Below are positions 8,835 to 18,976 of a DNA stretch of 64,000 bases, piece after piece. The notes under the pieces were generated by a model. It was given only the letters and a program-made list of their open reading frames with translations. It made no database searches and was not told the origin of the DNA. This DNA comes from Lachnospiraceae bacterium (GTDB taxonomy: Bacteria > Bacillota > Clostridia > Lachnospirales > Lachnospiraceae). The stretch is taken from positions 29,687-93,686 of the forward strand of contig VSNG01000011.1 of assembly GCA_009774175.1 (NCBI GenBank), read 5' to 3'. Position numbers and translations under genes: made by a program. The number at the start of each line of letters is the position of its first letter. Positions within the stretch are counted from its first letter, which is position 1.

Positions 8835-10496
8835 CTAATTCTCCTTTTTCGGCAATACATAGGAGCTCTTAAGAGAAACAATTCTGTTAAAAACAAGATT
8901 TTCCGGCCCGGAATCCCTGCAATCCACACAGAAAAACCCCTGCCGCACAAACTGGAAGCTGTCATAGGGCTTCGCATCCTTCACTGACGGCTCAATCCGG
9001 CACTCCTTTAAAACAGTAAGTGAATTGGGATTCAGATTGAGGCTTCCGTCTTCATTATATACGCCTTTTTCCTCATCAATGATATTTTCATAAAGCCTGA
9101 TCTCGGCTTTCACGGAATCTGCCGCTGACACCCAGTGGATCGTTCCCTTCACCTTACGGCCGTCGGGACTGTTGCCGCCCCTGGATGCCGGGTCGTAAGT
9201 GCAATGTACCACCGTAACGTTTCCCGCCTCGTCCTTCTCATAGCTTGTGCATTTCACAAAGTAGGCGCCCATGAGACGCACCTCGTTTCCGGGGAAAAGC
9301 CTGAAATATTTTTTCGGCGGCTCCTCCATAAAGTCTTCCCTCTCAATATAAAGCTCCCTGCCAAAAGGCACTTCGCGGGAACCGAGAGATTCGTTTTCCG
9401 GATTGTTGACTACGGGAAGCATCTCCGTCTTATCTTCCGGGTAATTGTCTATCACCAGCTTGACCGGATCGGTCACCGCCATGATTCTGGGCCGTTTCAG
9501 CTTAAGATCTTCTCTGATGCAGTACTCCAGCATGGAATACTCTGCTGAGGAGTTTGCCTTGGATACGCCGCAAAGCTCCACAAAAAGCCGGATCGATTCC
9601 GGAGTAAAACCGCGCCTTCTCAAAGCTGCGATGGACACCAGTCTGGGATCATCCCAGCCGTCCACAATGCCGTCCTCCACCAGCTTCTTGATATATCTCT
9701 TGCCTGTAACCACATTGGTCAGGTACATTTTTGCAAATTCAATCTGTTTGGGCGGATGAGGGTATTCCAGTTCCGTTACTACCCAGTTATAAAGGGGTCT
9801 GTGATCCTCAAACTCAAGCGTACAGATCGAGTGGGTGATCCCCTCAATAGCGTCCTCTATGGGATGCGCATAATCATACATCGGGTAAATACACCATTTA
9901 TCACCTGTATTCTGATGGGACAGGTGGGCCACACGGTATAAGATCGGATCACGCATATTAATATTCGGAGACGCCATATCAATCTTTGCGCGCAGGGTTT
10001 TCTCTCCGTCCGCATATTTACCTTCCTTCATCTCCTCAAACAGACGCAGATTCTCTTCCACGCTGCGGTTCCTGTTGGGATCGTCCTTTCCCGGCTCCGT
10101 CAGCGTTCCGCGGTATTCACGCATCTGCTCCGCCGTCAGATCCGACACATAGGCTTTCCCCTTCTCAATCAGTTTAAGCGCGCCCTCATACATCTGGTCA
10201 AAATAGTCGGATGCAAAGAACAGGCGGTCTTCAAAATCGGCTCCCAGCCATTTCACATCCGCCTTAATGGACTCCACGAACTCGCTCTTCTCCTTGGTGG
10301 GATTCGTGTCGTCAAAACGCATATTGAATTTTCCGCCGTACTCAGACGCCAGCCCATAATTAAGCAGTATGCTTTTGGCATGTCCGATATGCAGATAGCC
10401 GTTAGGCTCAGGCGGGAATCTGGTGTGTACGGTGTCATAGACACCCTCCGCCAGATCCTTATCTATGATCTGCTCAATAAAATTTTTGGACTCCAC
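8835..10496 (-). CDS. glnS: Glutaminyl-tRNA synthetase
   Basis: 553 residues from a GTG start chosen because AGGAGGGAG lies 5 bases upstream; a longer frame to 10559 would include the leader hairpin. Class I synthetase motifs: [15 protein letters not shown] (HIGH, near residue 32) and the GlnRS-specific [19 protein letters not shown]. The place of the second signature reads [13 protein letters not shown], not the MSKRKL of the E. coli enzyme, a variant loop. The C-terminal beta-barrel anticodon-binding domain is complete. It charges tRNA-Gln directly; many Firmicutes use the amidotransferase route instead. Confidence 0.95.
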   Translation of the reverse strand: MESKNFIEQIIDKDLAEGVYDTVHTRFPPEPNGYLHIGHAKSILLNYGLASEYGGKFNMRFDDTNPTKEKSEFVESIKADVKWLGADFEDRLFFASDYFDQMYEGALKLIEKGKAYVSDLTAEQMREYRGTLTEPGKDDPNRNRSVEENLRLFEEMKEGKYADGEKTLRAKIDMASPNINMRDPILYRVAHLSHQNTGDKWCIYPMYDYAHPIEDAIEGITHSICTLEFEDHRPLYNWVVTELEYPHPPKQIEFAKMYLTNVVTGKRYIKKLVEDGIVDGWDDPRLVSIAALRRRGFTPESIRLFVELCGVSKANSSAEYSMLEYCIREDLKLKRPRIMAVTDPVKLVIDNYPEDKTEMLPVVNNPENESLGSREVPFGRELYIEREDFMEEPPKKYFRLFPGNEVRLMGAYFVKCTSYEKDEAGNVTVVHCTYDPASRGGNSPDGRKVKGTIHWVSAADSVKAEIRLYENIIDEEKGVYNEDGSLNLNPNSLTVLKECRIEPSVKDAKPYDSFQFVRQGFFCVDCRDSGPENLVFNRIVSLKSSYVLPKKEN

Positions 10497-10517
10497 GTCT
10501 GCTCCCTCCTCTGTCTC

Positions 10518-10551
10518 AAAAAGGCAAAATCCCACACCGTGGAATCTTGCC
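10518..10551 (-). terminator. Terminator-like hairpin in the glnS leader
   Basis: On the minus strand a 13-bp stem (GGCAAGATTCCAC with GTGGGATTTTGCC, two G-U pairs, 3-base loop) is followed by TTTTT and then, within 8 bases, by the glnS ribosome site. There is no room for a glnS promoter after it. It either ends the 38-codon gene's transcript with read-through into glnS, or attenuates glnS. I see no T-box consensus upstream. Confidence 0.6.
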
Positions 10552-10582
10552 TGTCCCAAAATCTGTGTTCCCTAAAATTATA

Positions 10583-10699
10583 TCAGTCTTCCTCATCTTC
10601 CACCGCAGCCGCAACGCCGGAAACAACTGCTGAAACCACGGAAATCACAACAGGAATAATAACTACAACAAAAAAACCGCCCAATAATAAAACTCCCAT
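10583..10699 (-). CDS. 38-residue hydrophobic membrane peptide
   Basis: Short gene with ATG 10 bases after AAGGAGGAG. The product is MGVLLLGGFF..., about 30 residues of Val/Ile/Leu/Ala that form one membrane helix, ending in an acidic tail EDEED. The strong ribosome site and clean protein character support a real gene. It lies directly upstream of the glnS leader hairpin on the same strand. No function can be assigned. Confidence 0.6.
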   Translation of the reverse strand: MGVLLLGGFFVVVIIPVVISVVSAVVSGVAAAVEDEED

Positions 10700-10816
10700 A
10701 TCTGAACTCCTCCTTGTCGAAATATATAATCGACCGTACAACAGTCATTATACACATTTTTTCCCGAAACTGCAAGTTTTTCTAACAGTTCAGCCAGACC
10801 GAATTTGGATGGCAAA

Positions 10817-11038
10817 TCACCTGTCAGGCTCCCCCGCATTCATATCCGTATACATATCCAAAAGACCCACCGTCTCCGAGGCCGGTCTTCCATACATGTT
10901 GCAGCATTCGTGGGACACACTTTTGGGCTCTGTGCTGTCCTCGTCAAAATTTACGCTCATGCGGTATACCCCCTGCACAGATTCCGCATCCAAATGCTTC
11001 ATGATCTCCTCAATCATTTTCCCGTTTTCTTCTCCCAT
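10817..11038 (-). CDS. Small acidic protein, unknown function
   Basis: 73 residues from the ATG preceded by GGGAGGGGAC. It is soluble, with Cys-Cys at SHECCNMYG and an acidic middle. It starts 27 bases after the stop of the anchored protein gene at 11066, so the two are probably cotranscribed. No family is recognised. Confidence 0.6.
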   Translation of the reverse strand: MGEENGKMIEEIMKHLDAESVQGVYRMSVNFDEDSTEPKSVSHECCNMYGRPASETVGLLDMYTDMNAGEPDR

Positions 11039-11065
11039 GTCCCCTCCCGTTGTTCCTGTCACTGG

Positions 11066-12583
11066 CTACCAAAACATCCCGTCAAACAGATAATCAAATT
11101 CATTAATCACCTCGTCGGCCCATCTGTTCCATTCACGCTCGCTCATCTCAAAGAACGCCTTCTCAGGTTTCACGTTCTGTTTAACCCGTCTGGCTAACGG
11201 TTCCACGCCAAACTCTCCCCTAATCAGCAAAAATTCCTCATCGTCTACAGTGATCACTGCTTCGTCAACCTCCAGGTCAAAACTCTCTCCCCTTTTTATA
11301 TGGGAAAGGCTGCCCTCCGCAGTCAGCTGCGCCGTACCAAGCCGAGATCTGGTCGAAATCTCCGTTTCAAAGCTGTTCTCTCTCCCGTCGCAGGCCAGTG
11401 AAATCTCCACTCCCACATTTTGCTTTTCCCCGCTTTTTGTAACGCTGCATCTGATATCCGACTCCATCTGGTAATCCTCTGACGCCAGGCTCTGCAATAC
11501 CTGCCAGGTAAGTTCAACCGATTCGGTCTCTTCTTCCCTGTCTCTTTTTACCTCAACTTTTCCCTGCACCTTTTCCAAACTGCTCTCTGCGCCCAGAAAA
11601 TAAATATCTCCTGAAATCTGCATTTCTCCCTGGCACATTGTCAGAGGCTCCTCGATTCGAATGCTCTCAATGCGGTTCGCATTGTCCATCTCTATCAGGA
11701 AACTGATATCCGCATTGGAAATCACATCAAAGTAGCTCAGAATCCCCATGGCCTCCTCTCTGCCTGCCACAGAGTAATCCACATAATCATAAAGCACCTG
11801 TCTGACGAGCTCATTGAAATAGAGCGGATCAAACTTAACCCGGTACAGCTCCTTTCCCGCCTTCTCTATCGTCATATGTTTTCTGCACTCTTCCAGCTGC
11901 CATGCATATTCCGTAAGGAACGCGCCGACGACCCCATTCTCGTCTGCAAAAATCCACTGATCCGCAAAAAGATCAATGGAAAAATCATCCCCCGACTCCT
12001 TTCCGAACATATCCGCCCAATAAGAATGATTGTACTGGTCAAGCACATTCTCATTCTCAATATAGAGATTCTCCAAAAGAAGCTCAGGAACGGAAAAGCA
12101 AAACTTCTCATTATCCCCGTAAATCTCCACATGTCCGAATTCATAATTCATCATACTCAAAACGGTGGCGGAGGACATTTCCTTTCTCTGCATATCTTTC
12201 TCGCACTGTGTATCCACGCCAAAGGTCAGTTCACCCAGAAAATAATCGCCGGTATCAAAGGTCATATTTAATCTGCTATTCGCAGAAAACCCTTCCTGCG
12301 CCATCATCTGCCGGATTGCCCCCGCTCCTGTTTTCTCAAGCAGCGGATTCTTCATCTCCTCCATTTCCCGTGCAAGATGCTGAAAACCTTTCCGCAGTCT
12401 GTAAGCCGGAGAATGAACATGGTGAAACCATCCTCCCAAAATAAATGCCAAAACAACCGTACATACGCAGGCCACTATGATCAGCGTTTTCTTTTTATTG
12501 TCCCTGGGCGGCAGATAAAGCTGCGTCGGCGGTCCAAGCGTTTTCTTCGCCGGAGTTGGCGGCTGCATTCCGAAATTATCCAT
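11066..12583 (-). CDS. Membrane-anchored extracellular protein, unknown function
   Basis: 505 residues from the ATG that follows GAGGGGACAAAAT. Residues 1-30 are a short Pro-rich cytoplasmic segment, 33-53 a membrane helix (LIIVACVCTVVLAFILGGW), and the rest a large extracytoplasmic domain rich in beta-strand-like alternation and acidic residues. The layout resembles the many anchored DUF proteins of Lachnospiraceae, but no family can be named. It forms a two-gene unit with the 73-residue protein. Confidence 0.65.
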   Translation of the reverse strand: MDNFGMQPPTPAKKTLGPPTQLYLPPRDNKKKTLIIVACVCTVVLAFILGGWFHHVHSPAYRLRKGFQHLAREMEEMKNPLLEKTGAGAIRQMMAQEGFSANSRLNMTFDTGDYFLGELTFGVDTQCEKDMQRKEMSSATVLSMMNYEFGHVEIYGDNEKFCFSVPELLLENLYIENENVLDQYNHSYWADMFGKESGDDFSIDLFADQWIFADENGVVGAFLTEYAWQLEECRKHMTIEKAGKELYRVKFDPLYFNELVRQVLYDYVDYSVAGREEAMGILSYFDVISNADISFLIEMDNANRIESIRIEEPLTMCQGEMQISGDIYFLGAESSLEKVQGKVEVKRDREEETESVELTWQVLQSLASEDYQMESDIRCSVTKSGEKQNVGVEISLACDGRENSFETEISTRSRLGTAQLTAEGSLSHIKRGESFDLEVDEAVITVDDEEFLLIRGEFGVEPLARRVKQNVKPEKAFFEMSEREWNRWADEVINEFDYLFDGMFW

Positions 12584-12675
12584 ATTTTGTCCCCTCTTTA
12601 TTTGGCTTCCCGATTCTCTACTATATTCCATACTACCATATTCAGGCAAAAAACTAAATAGAAAAGAAAAGGTAA

Positions 12676-12719
12676 TAAAAAAAGCCCGGAAGCATCTGCT
12701 CTCACAGACACTCCCGGGT
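12676..12719 (-). terminator. Terminator of the butyryl-CoA operon
   Basis: On the minus strand CACCCGGGAG...CTTCCGGGC with an inner TCTG/CAGA stem is followed by TTTTTTTATT. It lies 65 bases after the etfA stop. Confidence 0.7.
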
Positions 12720-12783
12720 GTATGATAACTTTATCCGCCGAGCCCGCGAAGCGGTGCTCGAGATCGAACGAAGTTCGATTCGC

Positions 12784-13833
12784 TTATGCTTTCGCTGCTG
12801 CGATTTCCGCCTTAACAGCCTCTGTCAGCTTGGGAACGATCTTATTCAAATCACCCACAACGCCGTAGTCAGCCACATCGAAAATCGGCGCGTCCGCATC
12901 CTTATTGATCGCAACGATGATGTCGGATTCTTCCATTCCCGCCACATGCTGAATCGCACCGGAAATACCGATTGCAAAATACAGGTTCGGGCGAACGGTC
13001 TTACCGGTCTGTCCTACCTGCAGGTCCTTTGGTTTCCAGCCGGAGTCAACTACTGCACGGGAACAGCTTACGGTACCGCCGAGCGCTTCCGCCAGATCCT
13101 CAAGGATTTTGAAGTTCTCCGGGCTTCCTACGCCACGGCCGCCGGATACCAGAATCTTTGCGTCCATGATATCTACCGTATTGGTAACTGCCTTGACAAT
13201 ATCAAGAATCTCCACATACTTATTGTCAGGAGTAAAGCCGGGATTGAACTCTTCCACATTTGCCTTTGCGCCTTTGATGGGAGCAATCTTCTGCATAACG
13301 CCCGCGCGAACCGTCGCCATCTGCGGACGGTTGTAAGGACATGCGATGGTAGCGATGGTGTTACCGCCAAATGCCGGACGGGTCATCAACAGCTGATTGT
13401 GAAGCTGCTCCTGACCGGGTGTGGGCTGAAGCGGGAAATCGCCGATCTCAAGAACGGTACAGTCAGCCGTGAGACCGGTTGCCACTCTCGCGGAAACTCT
13501 GGGGCCCAGATCTCTTCCGATTGCTGTAGCGCCTACCAGCATGATCTCGGGTTTATACTTGTTGATCACGGATGCCAGCGCATGTGCGTAAGGCTCCGTT
13601 CTGTAATCTTTTAATTCAGGATCGTCCACAACGATCACCTTGTCTGCACCGTACTCAGCGAGCTGATCCGCCAGCCCCTTAATGCCGGAACCGATCAGTA
13701 CTGCGGTTACTTCCGTATTTAAGTCCTTCGCCAGGTCCTTCGCCTTGCCAAGCAGCTCAAATGCAATACTGCTGACCTCATTATCTACCTGCTGCGCAAA
13801 GACATATACACCCTTGTATTCTTCTAAATTCAT
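12784..13833 (-). CDS. etfA: Electron transfer flavoprotein, alpha subunit
   Basis: 349 residues starting at MNLEEYKGVYVFAQQ, with AGAAAGAGG as ribosome site. The C-terminal FAD domain carries SRAVVDSGWKP, the loop VGQTGKTVRPNLYFAIGISG and AIQHVAGM, the family signature. It pairs with etfB as the electron-bifurcating partner of butyryl-CoA dehydrogenase: NADH oxidation drives crotonyl-CoA and ferredoxin reduction. Last gene of the thl operon. Confidence 0.95.
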   Translation of the reverse strand: MNLEEYKGVYVFAQQVDNEVSSIAFELLGKAKDLAKDLNTEVTAVLIGSGIKGLADQLAEYGADKVIVVDDPELKDYRTEPYAHALASVINKYKPEIMLVGATAIGRDLGPRVSARVATGLTADCTVLEIGDFPLQPTPGQEQLHNQLLMTRPAFGGNTIATIACPYNRPQMATVRAGVMQKIAPIKGAKANVEEFNPGFTPDNKYVEILDIVKAVTNTVDIMDAKILVSGGRGVGSPENFKILEDLAEALGGTVSCSRAVVDSGWKPKDLQVGQTGKTVRPNLYFAIGISGAIQHVAGMEESDIIVAINKDADAPIFDVADYGVVGDLNKIVPKLTEAVKAEIAAAKA

Positions 13834-13918
13834 TTTATACCTCTTTCTGCGCACTCGTTTTACGCGTATACTCTAAATAAACCTCTGTTCAACCCAAATC
13901 ATCGCTCTAGCTGAACTG

Positions 13919-14701
13919 TCAGATGACGTGTTTCACCTTTAACTTGTCGACAATATAGCTTACAGACTCGTCGGGATCAAGGGAAACCTTCTCGCCGGCG
14001 CCCTTTCTCACCTTGTCGGAAGCCTTAGCAATCTTGGTCGGTGAACCCTTAAGGCCAAGGTTCGCATCGTCAACATCCTTAAGATCCGCTCTGCCCCATA
14101 CGGTGATTTCCTGCTTGTAAGCATCGAAGATGCCGCCGGGGGTCATGTAACGAGGCTCATTCAGCTCAGAAAGAGCTGTGATCAGGCAAGGCATTTTAGC
14201 CTTAACCACATGATATCTGTCCTCATACTGACGCTCTACGACTACGCTGTCACCCTCAATCTTGATATCCTGTGCATAAGAGATAACCGGAATATCCAAA
14301 TGCTCGGAAATCTGCGGGCCAACCTGTGCGGTATCGCCATCAATAGCCTGACGGCCTGTGATAATCAAATCATAGTCCAAATTTCTGATTGCACCGGCAA
14401 GCGTAGTAGAGGTAGCCCAGGTATCAGCGCCGCCAAGAACTCTGTCTGTCACAAGAACGCCCTTATCCGCGCCCATTGCCATAGCCTCACGTAAAACCTC
14501 CTCCGCCTTGGGAAGACCCATGGTGACAACCGTAACCTCCGCACCGTACTGATCCTTTAATCTGAGTGCTGCTTCCAGACCTGCTTTATCATCCGGATTC
14601 ATGATGGTGAGCATAGCGCCTCTGTCAAGAGTTCCGTCCGGATTAAACTTAACGCCGCCTGCGGTATCAGGAACCTGCTTAATACAAACCACAATTTTCA
14701 T
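13919..14701 (-). CDS. etfB: Electron transfer flavoprotein, beta subunit
   Basis: 260 residues starting MKIVVCIKQVPDT, the usual EtfB opening. The nucleotide-binding segment VTMGLPKAEEVLREAMAMGADKG and the motif LIITGRQAIDGDTAQVGP are intact. In bifurcating Etf complexes this subunit holds the flavin that contacts NADH. It lies between bcd (gap 48 bases) and etfA (gap 85 bases) on one strand. Confidence 0.95.
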   Translation of the reverse strand: MKIVVCIKQVPDTAGGVKFNPDGTLDRGAMLTIMNPDDKAGLEAALRLKDQYGAEVTVVTMGLPKAEEVLREAMAMGADKGVLVTDRVLGGADTWATSTTLAGAIRNLDYDLIITGRQAIDGDTAQVGPQISEHLDIPVISYAQDIKIEGDSVVVERQYEDRYHVVKAKMPCLITALSELNEPRYMTPGGIFDAYKQEITVWGRADLKDVDDANLGLKGSPTKIAKASDKVRKGAGEKVSLDPDESVSYIVDKLKVKHVI

Positions 14702-14749
14702 TGTATTTTTCTCCTTCTAAAATTTTAATGTCTTTCATTTTTTACGCGC

Positions 14750-15901
14750 TTACTTAAGCAATGCCCCGGAGATAACCATTCTCTGCACTTCACTTGTGCC
14801 CTCGTAGATCTCCGTGATCTTAGCGTCACGCATCATACGCTCAACATCGTACTCTCTGATATAACCGTAACCGCCGTGCAGCTGAACCGCCTTTGTGGTC
14901 ACTTCCATCGCTACCTCCGCAGCATACAGTTTCGCCTTGGCAGCCTCCACGGAATATACCTTCTGCGTAGCCTTTGCCATAGCCGCCTTGTAAACCAACA
15001 TCTGAGCCGCCTCAACCTTGGTAGCCATGTCAGCAAGCTGGAACTGTGTATTCTGGAAAGCGCCGATTGCTCTGCCGAACTGCTTTCTCTCCTTTACATA
15101 GGCAATGGTATTGTCAAGCGCACCCTCGGCAAGACCGAGCGCCTGGGAAGCGATACCGATACGGCCGCCATCCAGCGTGTGCATTGCAATGTTGAAGCCC
15201 TTGCCCTGCTGACCCAGAAGATTATCCTTCGGGATACGGCAGTCTGTGAAAATCAGCTCATAGGTGGATGAACCGCGGATACCCATCTTCTTCTCCTTCG
15301 TACCGAAGGTAAAGCCGGGCGTTCCCTTCTCCACGATAAATGCGGAAATCTCTTTCTGCATACGGCCGCGCTTCTCAACCGTGCCCGTAATTGCAAAAAT
15401 AACATATACGTCGGCTTCCTTACCGTTGGTAATGAAGCACTTGGAACCGTTTAATACCCATTCGTCGCCATCCAGCACAGCCTTGGTCTGCTGACCCTGT
15501 GCGTCCGTTCCTGCGCCGGGCTCTGTCAGGCCGAATGCGCCCAGCTTCTCACCCTTCGCAAGAGGTACCAGATATTTCTGCTTCTGCTCTTCCGTGCCGT
15601 AGGTCATGATGGGATCGCAGCACAGGGAAGTATGCGCGGATACGATAACGCCTGTAGTACCGCACACCTTGGAGAGCTCCTCCACGCACATGGCGTATGT
15701 AAGAGGATCACAGCCCTGTCCGCCGTACTCCTTGGGAACAGGAATTCCGAGGAAACCTAACTTCGCCATCTTCTCGACAGTCTCCCTCGGGAAAACCTCT
15801 GTCTCATCCACTTCCTGGGCGAGAGGTTTTACTTCTTTTTCAGCGAACTCTTTGAACAGAGCTCTCGCCATTTCATGTTCTTTGCTTAAAGTAAAATCCA
15901 T
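14750..15901 (-). CDS. bcd: Butyryl-CoA dehydrogenase (short-chain acyl-CoA dehydrogenase)
   Basis: 383 residues, full length. Signatures: GAFGLTEPGAGTDAQ (FAD/substrate loop), TNGKEADVYVIFA and QLHGGYGYIREYDVERMMRDAKITEIYEGTSE; the last holds the catalytic-base Glu. It reduces crotonyl-CoA to butyryl-CoA with EtfAB. Its place between hbd and etfB makes the butyrate-pathway role much more likely than fatty-acid catabolism. Confidence 0.95.
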   Translation of the reverse strand: MDFTLSKEHEMARALFKEFAEKEVKPLAQEVDETEVFPRETVEKMAKLGFLGIPVPKEYGGQGCDPLTYAMCVEELSKVCGTTGVIVSAHTSLCCDPIMTYGTEEQKQKYLVPLAKGEKLGAFGLTEPGAGTDAQGQQTKAVLDGDEWVLNGSKCFITNGKEADVYVIFAITGTVEKRGRMQKEISAFIVEKGTPGFTFGTKEKKMGIRGSSTYELIFTDCRIPKDNLLGQQGKGFNIAMHTLDGGRIGIASQALGLAEGALDNTIAYVKERKQFGRAIGAFQNTQFQLADMATKVEAAQMLVYKAAMAKATQKVYSVEAAKAKLYAAEVAMEVTTKAVQLHGGYGYIREYDVERMMRDAKITEIYEGTSEVQRMVISGALLK

Positions 15902-15938
15902 GATCTTTTATTCCTCCATGTTTTATTTTATGATCTGC

Positions 15939-16778
15939 TTACTTTGAGTAGTCGAAAAAGCCCACTCCGGTCTTTCTGCCGAGCTTCTTCTCCTCCACCA
16001 TCTTCTTAAGAAGCGGCTGAGGCGCATATTTCTCATCCTTGGTCTCATTGTAGAGCACTTCCATGATCGCAAGGCAGATATCCAGTCCGATCAGATCGCC
16101 CAGATGCAGAGGTCCCATGGGATGGGATGCGCCAAGCTGCATCGCTACGTCGATATCTTCTGCGGAAGCGGTGCCTGCGTCCAGAACGCCGATTGCCTCA
16201 TTGATCATCGGGATCAGAATTCTGTTTACCACGAAGCCGGGAGCTTCCTTAACCTGTACGGGAGTTTTGCCGATTTCTTCCGCAATCTTTGTGATCTTGT
16301 CCACCATATCCTGCGGTGTATTTTCGCCTCTGATCACCTCTACCAGCTTCATTCTGTCAGCCGGGTTAAAGAAGTGCATACCGATCATCGGTCTGTCAAG
16401 GCCCTCGCCGATCTTTGTGATGGAAAGGGAAGAGGTATTGGATGCAAACATGCAGTCCTTCTTCACAATGCCCATCAGCTCCTTGAAGATCGCCTGCTTG
16501 ATCTCCATCTTCTCCAGAGCAACTTCCACGATCAGATCACAGTCAGTACAGATACCGTTAAGGCCTGTGGTAATCTTGCCCATAATCTCGTCTGCCTTTT
16601 CCTGTGTGATCTTTTCCTTGCCAACAAGGAAATTCATATTTTTCTGAATCTTAGCCTTACCGCCTTCTGCGTACTCCTCCTTGATATCGCAAAGACAAAC
16701 TTCATAACCGTCTGTCATGGCAAATGCCTGCGCAATACCAGAACCCATGGTTCCTGCGCCGATAATACCTACTTTCAT
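15939..16778 (-). CDS. hbd: 3-hydroxybutyryl-CoA dehydrogenase
   Basis: 279 residues. The Rossmann motif GIIGAGTMGSGIAQAFA is at the N-terminus; the catalytic His lies in GMHFFNPADRMKLVEVI and the C-terminal domain in PGFVVNRILIPMINEA. It reduces acetoacetyl-CoA to 3-hydroxybutyryl-CoA with NAD(P)H. Gap to bcd 37 bases, same strand. Confidence 0.95.
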   Translation of the reverse strand: MKVGIIGAGTMGSGIAQAFAMTDGYEVCLCDIKEEYAEGGKAKIQKNMNFLVGKEKITQEKADEIMGKITTGLNGICTDCDLIVEVALEKMEIKQAIFKELMGIVKKDCMFASNTSSLSITKIGEGLDRPMIGMHFFNPADRMKLVEVIRGENTPQDMVDKITKIAEEIGKTPVQVKEAPGFVVNRILIPMINEAIGVLDAGTASAEDIDVAMQLGASHPMGPLHLGDLIGLDICLAIMEVLYNETKDEKYAPQPLLKKMVEEKKLGRKTGVGFFDYSK

Positions 16779-16847
16779 TGTAGTTCCTCCTTATATTTTA
16801 TAATTTTATATACTGCTTGAAAATCTCTTTGCTACGCAAAACCGCAC

Positions 16848-17633
16848 TTACGCATTCTTGAACGGCTCCTTCACCTTTTCCTTATTCTTGTCAAGGAAGA
16901 ATGCCATACCGTACTTCTGATCCTCTGTCTCAAAACAGTCGCCAAAAAGCTTCTCTTCGATAACGATCGCCTCGTCCATGCCGACTTCCAGACCGTCGTT
17001 AATCGCCTTCTTGCAGTTACGCACAGCGATGGGCGCGTTCTTTGCAATGCCGGAAGCCATCTTCTCAGCAGCCGTCATCAGCTCCGCCTGCGGATATACC
17101 GCATTTACCAGACCAATGCGGAGCGCCTCGTCAGCCTTGATATTTCTCGCGGTATAAATCATCTGCTTTGCCATGCCGGGGCCGACGATTCTCGCCAGTC
17201 TCTGAGTGCCGCCAAAGCCGGGGGTAATGCCAAGCCCTACCTCGGGCTGGCCGAACACTGCGTTCTCGGAACAGATTCTGATGTCGCAGCTCATGGAAAT
17301 CTCGCAGCCGCCCCCAAGTGCAAAACCGTTTACCGCCGCAATCACGGGAATCGGAAATGTCTCCAACTTACGGAACACATCGTTGCCCTTCTTGCCGAAG
17401 GCCTCGCCCTCCGCCTTGGTCAGGGTGCTCATCTCACCGATGTCCGCGCCTGCCACAAAGGATTTCTCTCCTGCTCCCGTAAGGATGAGACATCTGATCT
17501 CCTTTAAATCTACTGCGTCAAGAGTTGCATCCAGTTCATCCAGCACTGCGGAATTCAGCGCATTTAACGCCTTCTCGCGGTTAATGGTGATGACGCCGAC
17601 CTGTCCTTTCACTTCGTACAAAACAAATTCCAT
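16848..17633 (-). CDS. crt: 3-hydroxybutyryl-CoA dehydratase (crotonase)
   Basis: 261 residues of the enoyl-CoA hydratase family. Oxyanion-hole segments are AGADIGEMS and NGFALGGGCEISMSCD; the catalytic Glu lies in PEVGLGITPGFGGTQRL. It dehydrates 3-hydroxybutyryl-CoA to crotonyl-CoA. It starts 19 bases after the thiolase stop, so it is tightly coupled. Confidence 0.95.
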   Translation of the reverse strand: MEFVLYEVKGQVGVITINREKALNALNSAVLDELDATLDAVDLKEIRCLILTGAGEKSFVAGADIGEMSTLTKAEGEAFGKKGNDVFRKLETFPIPVIAAVNGFALGGGCEISMSCDIRICSENAVFGQPEVGLGITPGFGGTQRLARIVGPGMAKQMIYTARNIKADEALRIGLVNAVYPQAELMTAAEKMASGIAKNAPIAVRNCKKAINDGLEVGMDEAIVIEEKLFGDCFETEDQKYGMAFFLDKNKEKVKEPFKNA

Positions 17634-17652
17634 GGTTTGTCTCTCCTTTTCT

Positions 17653-18834
17653 TTAATCCATTTCTACGATGGTAGCACATCCCATACCGCCGCCAATGCA
17701 CAGGGTTGCAAGACCCTTCTTGGCACCCTTTGCCTGCATCTCGTGGAGAAGCGTTACCAGAATACGAGCGCCGGAAGCGCCTACCGGATGGCCCAGTGCA
17801 ATTGCGCCTCCGTTGGGGTTAAGCTGCCTGTCTACGTCGATGCCAAGCTCCTTGCCAACCGCTACGGACTGTGCCGCAAACGCCTCGTTCGCCTCGATGA
17901 TATCGAAGTCTTCGATCTTATAGCCCGCCTTCGCCATAACCTTCTTCGTTGCAGGAACGGGACCGATACCCATGACCTCAGGTCTGCATCCTGCCAGCGC
18001 GCCTGCCACAAAAGTAGCCATAGGCTTAACGCCAAGCTCCTTCGCCTTCTCCTCGCTCATTACAACAATTGCCGCCGCGCCGTCGTTGATACCGGAAGCG
18101 TTGCCTGCGGTTACAAAGCCGTCGGGATTGATGGTGCGCAGCTTCTGAAGGCCTTCAATGGTAGAACCGGGTCTGGGACCTTCATCTACCTTGAACTCAA
18201 CCATTTCCTTTTTCTTCTTCACCATAACGGGAACGATCTCTTTGTCGAACGCGCCGCTCTTCTGCGCTGCCTCGGCCTTTAACTGGCTCTTTAATGCAAA
18301 CTCGTCCAGCTCCTCGCGGGTGAGCCCCCACTCTCTGCAGATATTGTCCGCAGTCATAATCATATGGTAATTATTGAACGCATCCCACAGAGCGTCGTTT
18401 ACCATGGTATCCACCAAGGTGCCGTTGTTCATTCTGTAACCGTAACGGCCCTGCATCACAGCATAGGGTGCCATGGACATATTTTCCATACCGCCCGCCA
18501 CTACGATATCGGCATCCCCTGCCTGGATCATCTGTGCCGCCATATTTACGCAGTTCAGACCGGAACCGCAGACCACGTTGATGGTAACTGCAGGAACTTC
18601 GTTGGGAAGCCCTGCCTTAATGGAGGACTGGCGCGCCACGTTCTGACCCTGTCCTGCCTGAATAACGCATCCCATGTACACCTGATCCACCTGGTCCGGA
18701 GCTACTCCTGCCCTGTTAAGCGCCTCCTTAATAACGACTGCTCCCAGCTCTGCTGCCGGTGTGGTGCTTAAGCCCCCGCCCATAGTACCGATTGCTGTAC
18801 GGCAGGCACCTGCCAAAACAACTTTTTTTGCCAT
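17653..18834 (-). CDS. thlA: Acetyl-CoA C-acetyltransferase (thiolase)
   Basis: 393 residues from the ATG that follows GGAGGAGAAAAAA. Nucleophile Cys89 sits in [11 protein letters not shown]; the His is in [17 protein letters not shown] and the second Cys in [10 protein letters not shown]. It condenses two acetyl-CoA and is the first step of butyrate synthesis. First gene of the operon; the final step (but or buk) is not in this window. Confidence 0.95.
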   Translation of the reverse strand: MAKKVVLAGACRTAIGTMGGGLSTTPAAELGAVVIKEALNRAGVAPDQVDQVYMGCVIQAGQGQNVARQSSIKAGLPNEVPAVTINVVCGSGLNCVNMAAQMIQAGDADIVVAGGMENMSMAPYAVMQGRYGYRMNNGTLVDTMVNDALWDAFNNYHMIMTADNICREWGLTREELDEFALKSQLKAEAAQKSGAFDKEIVPVMVKKKKEMVEFKVDEGPRPGSTIEGLQKLRTINPDGFVTAGNASGINDGAAAIVVMSEEKAKELGVKPMATFVAGALAGCRPEVMGIGPVPATKKVMAKAGYKIEDFDIIEANEAFAAQSVAVGKELGIDVDRQLNPNGGAIALGHPVGASGARILVTLLHEMQAKGAKKGLATLCIGGGMGCATIVEMD

Positions 18835-18931
18835 TTTTTTCTCCTCCATATTTGTAATATTTTTTATTAAGAAGCCCCATGTTAAGAGCTTTTACACGAT
18901 TGTTATTTTTTTGTCATTGTCCGTCGTTTCT

Positions 18932-18960
18932 ATTGTATCATAGCAAATTTATTTTTGCAA
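18932..18960 (-). promoter_or_regulatory. Promoter of the thlA-crt-hbd-bcd-etfBA operon
   Basis: Minus-strand TTGCAA, 17 bases, TACAAT. The leader to the thlA start is about 90 bases. I see no clear operator or riboswitch in it. Confidence 0.6.
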
Positions 18961-18976
18961 TCTACTTGCCATGGTC

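Noticed and set aside
10497..10559. Longer glnS with an extra 21 N-terminal residues
   Set aside because: The extension runs through the leader hairpin, while a GTG with an ideal ribosome site gives the normal GlnRS N-terminus.
12718..13614. Plus-strand frame of about 300 codons opposite etfA
   Set aside because: Shadow of etfA; no family character.
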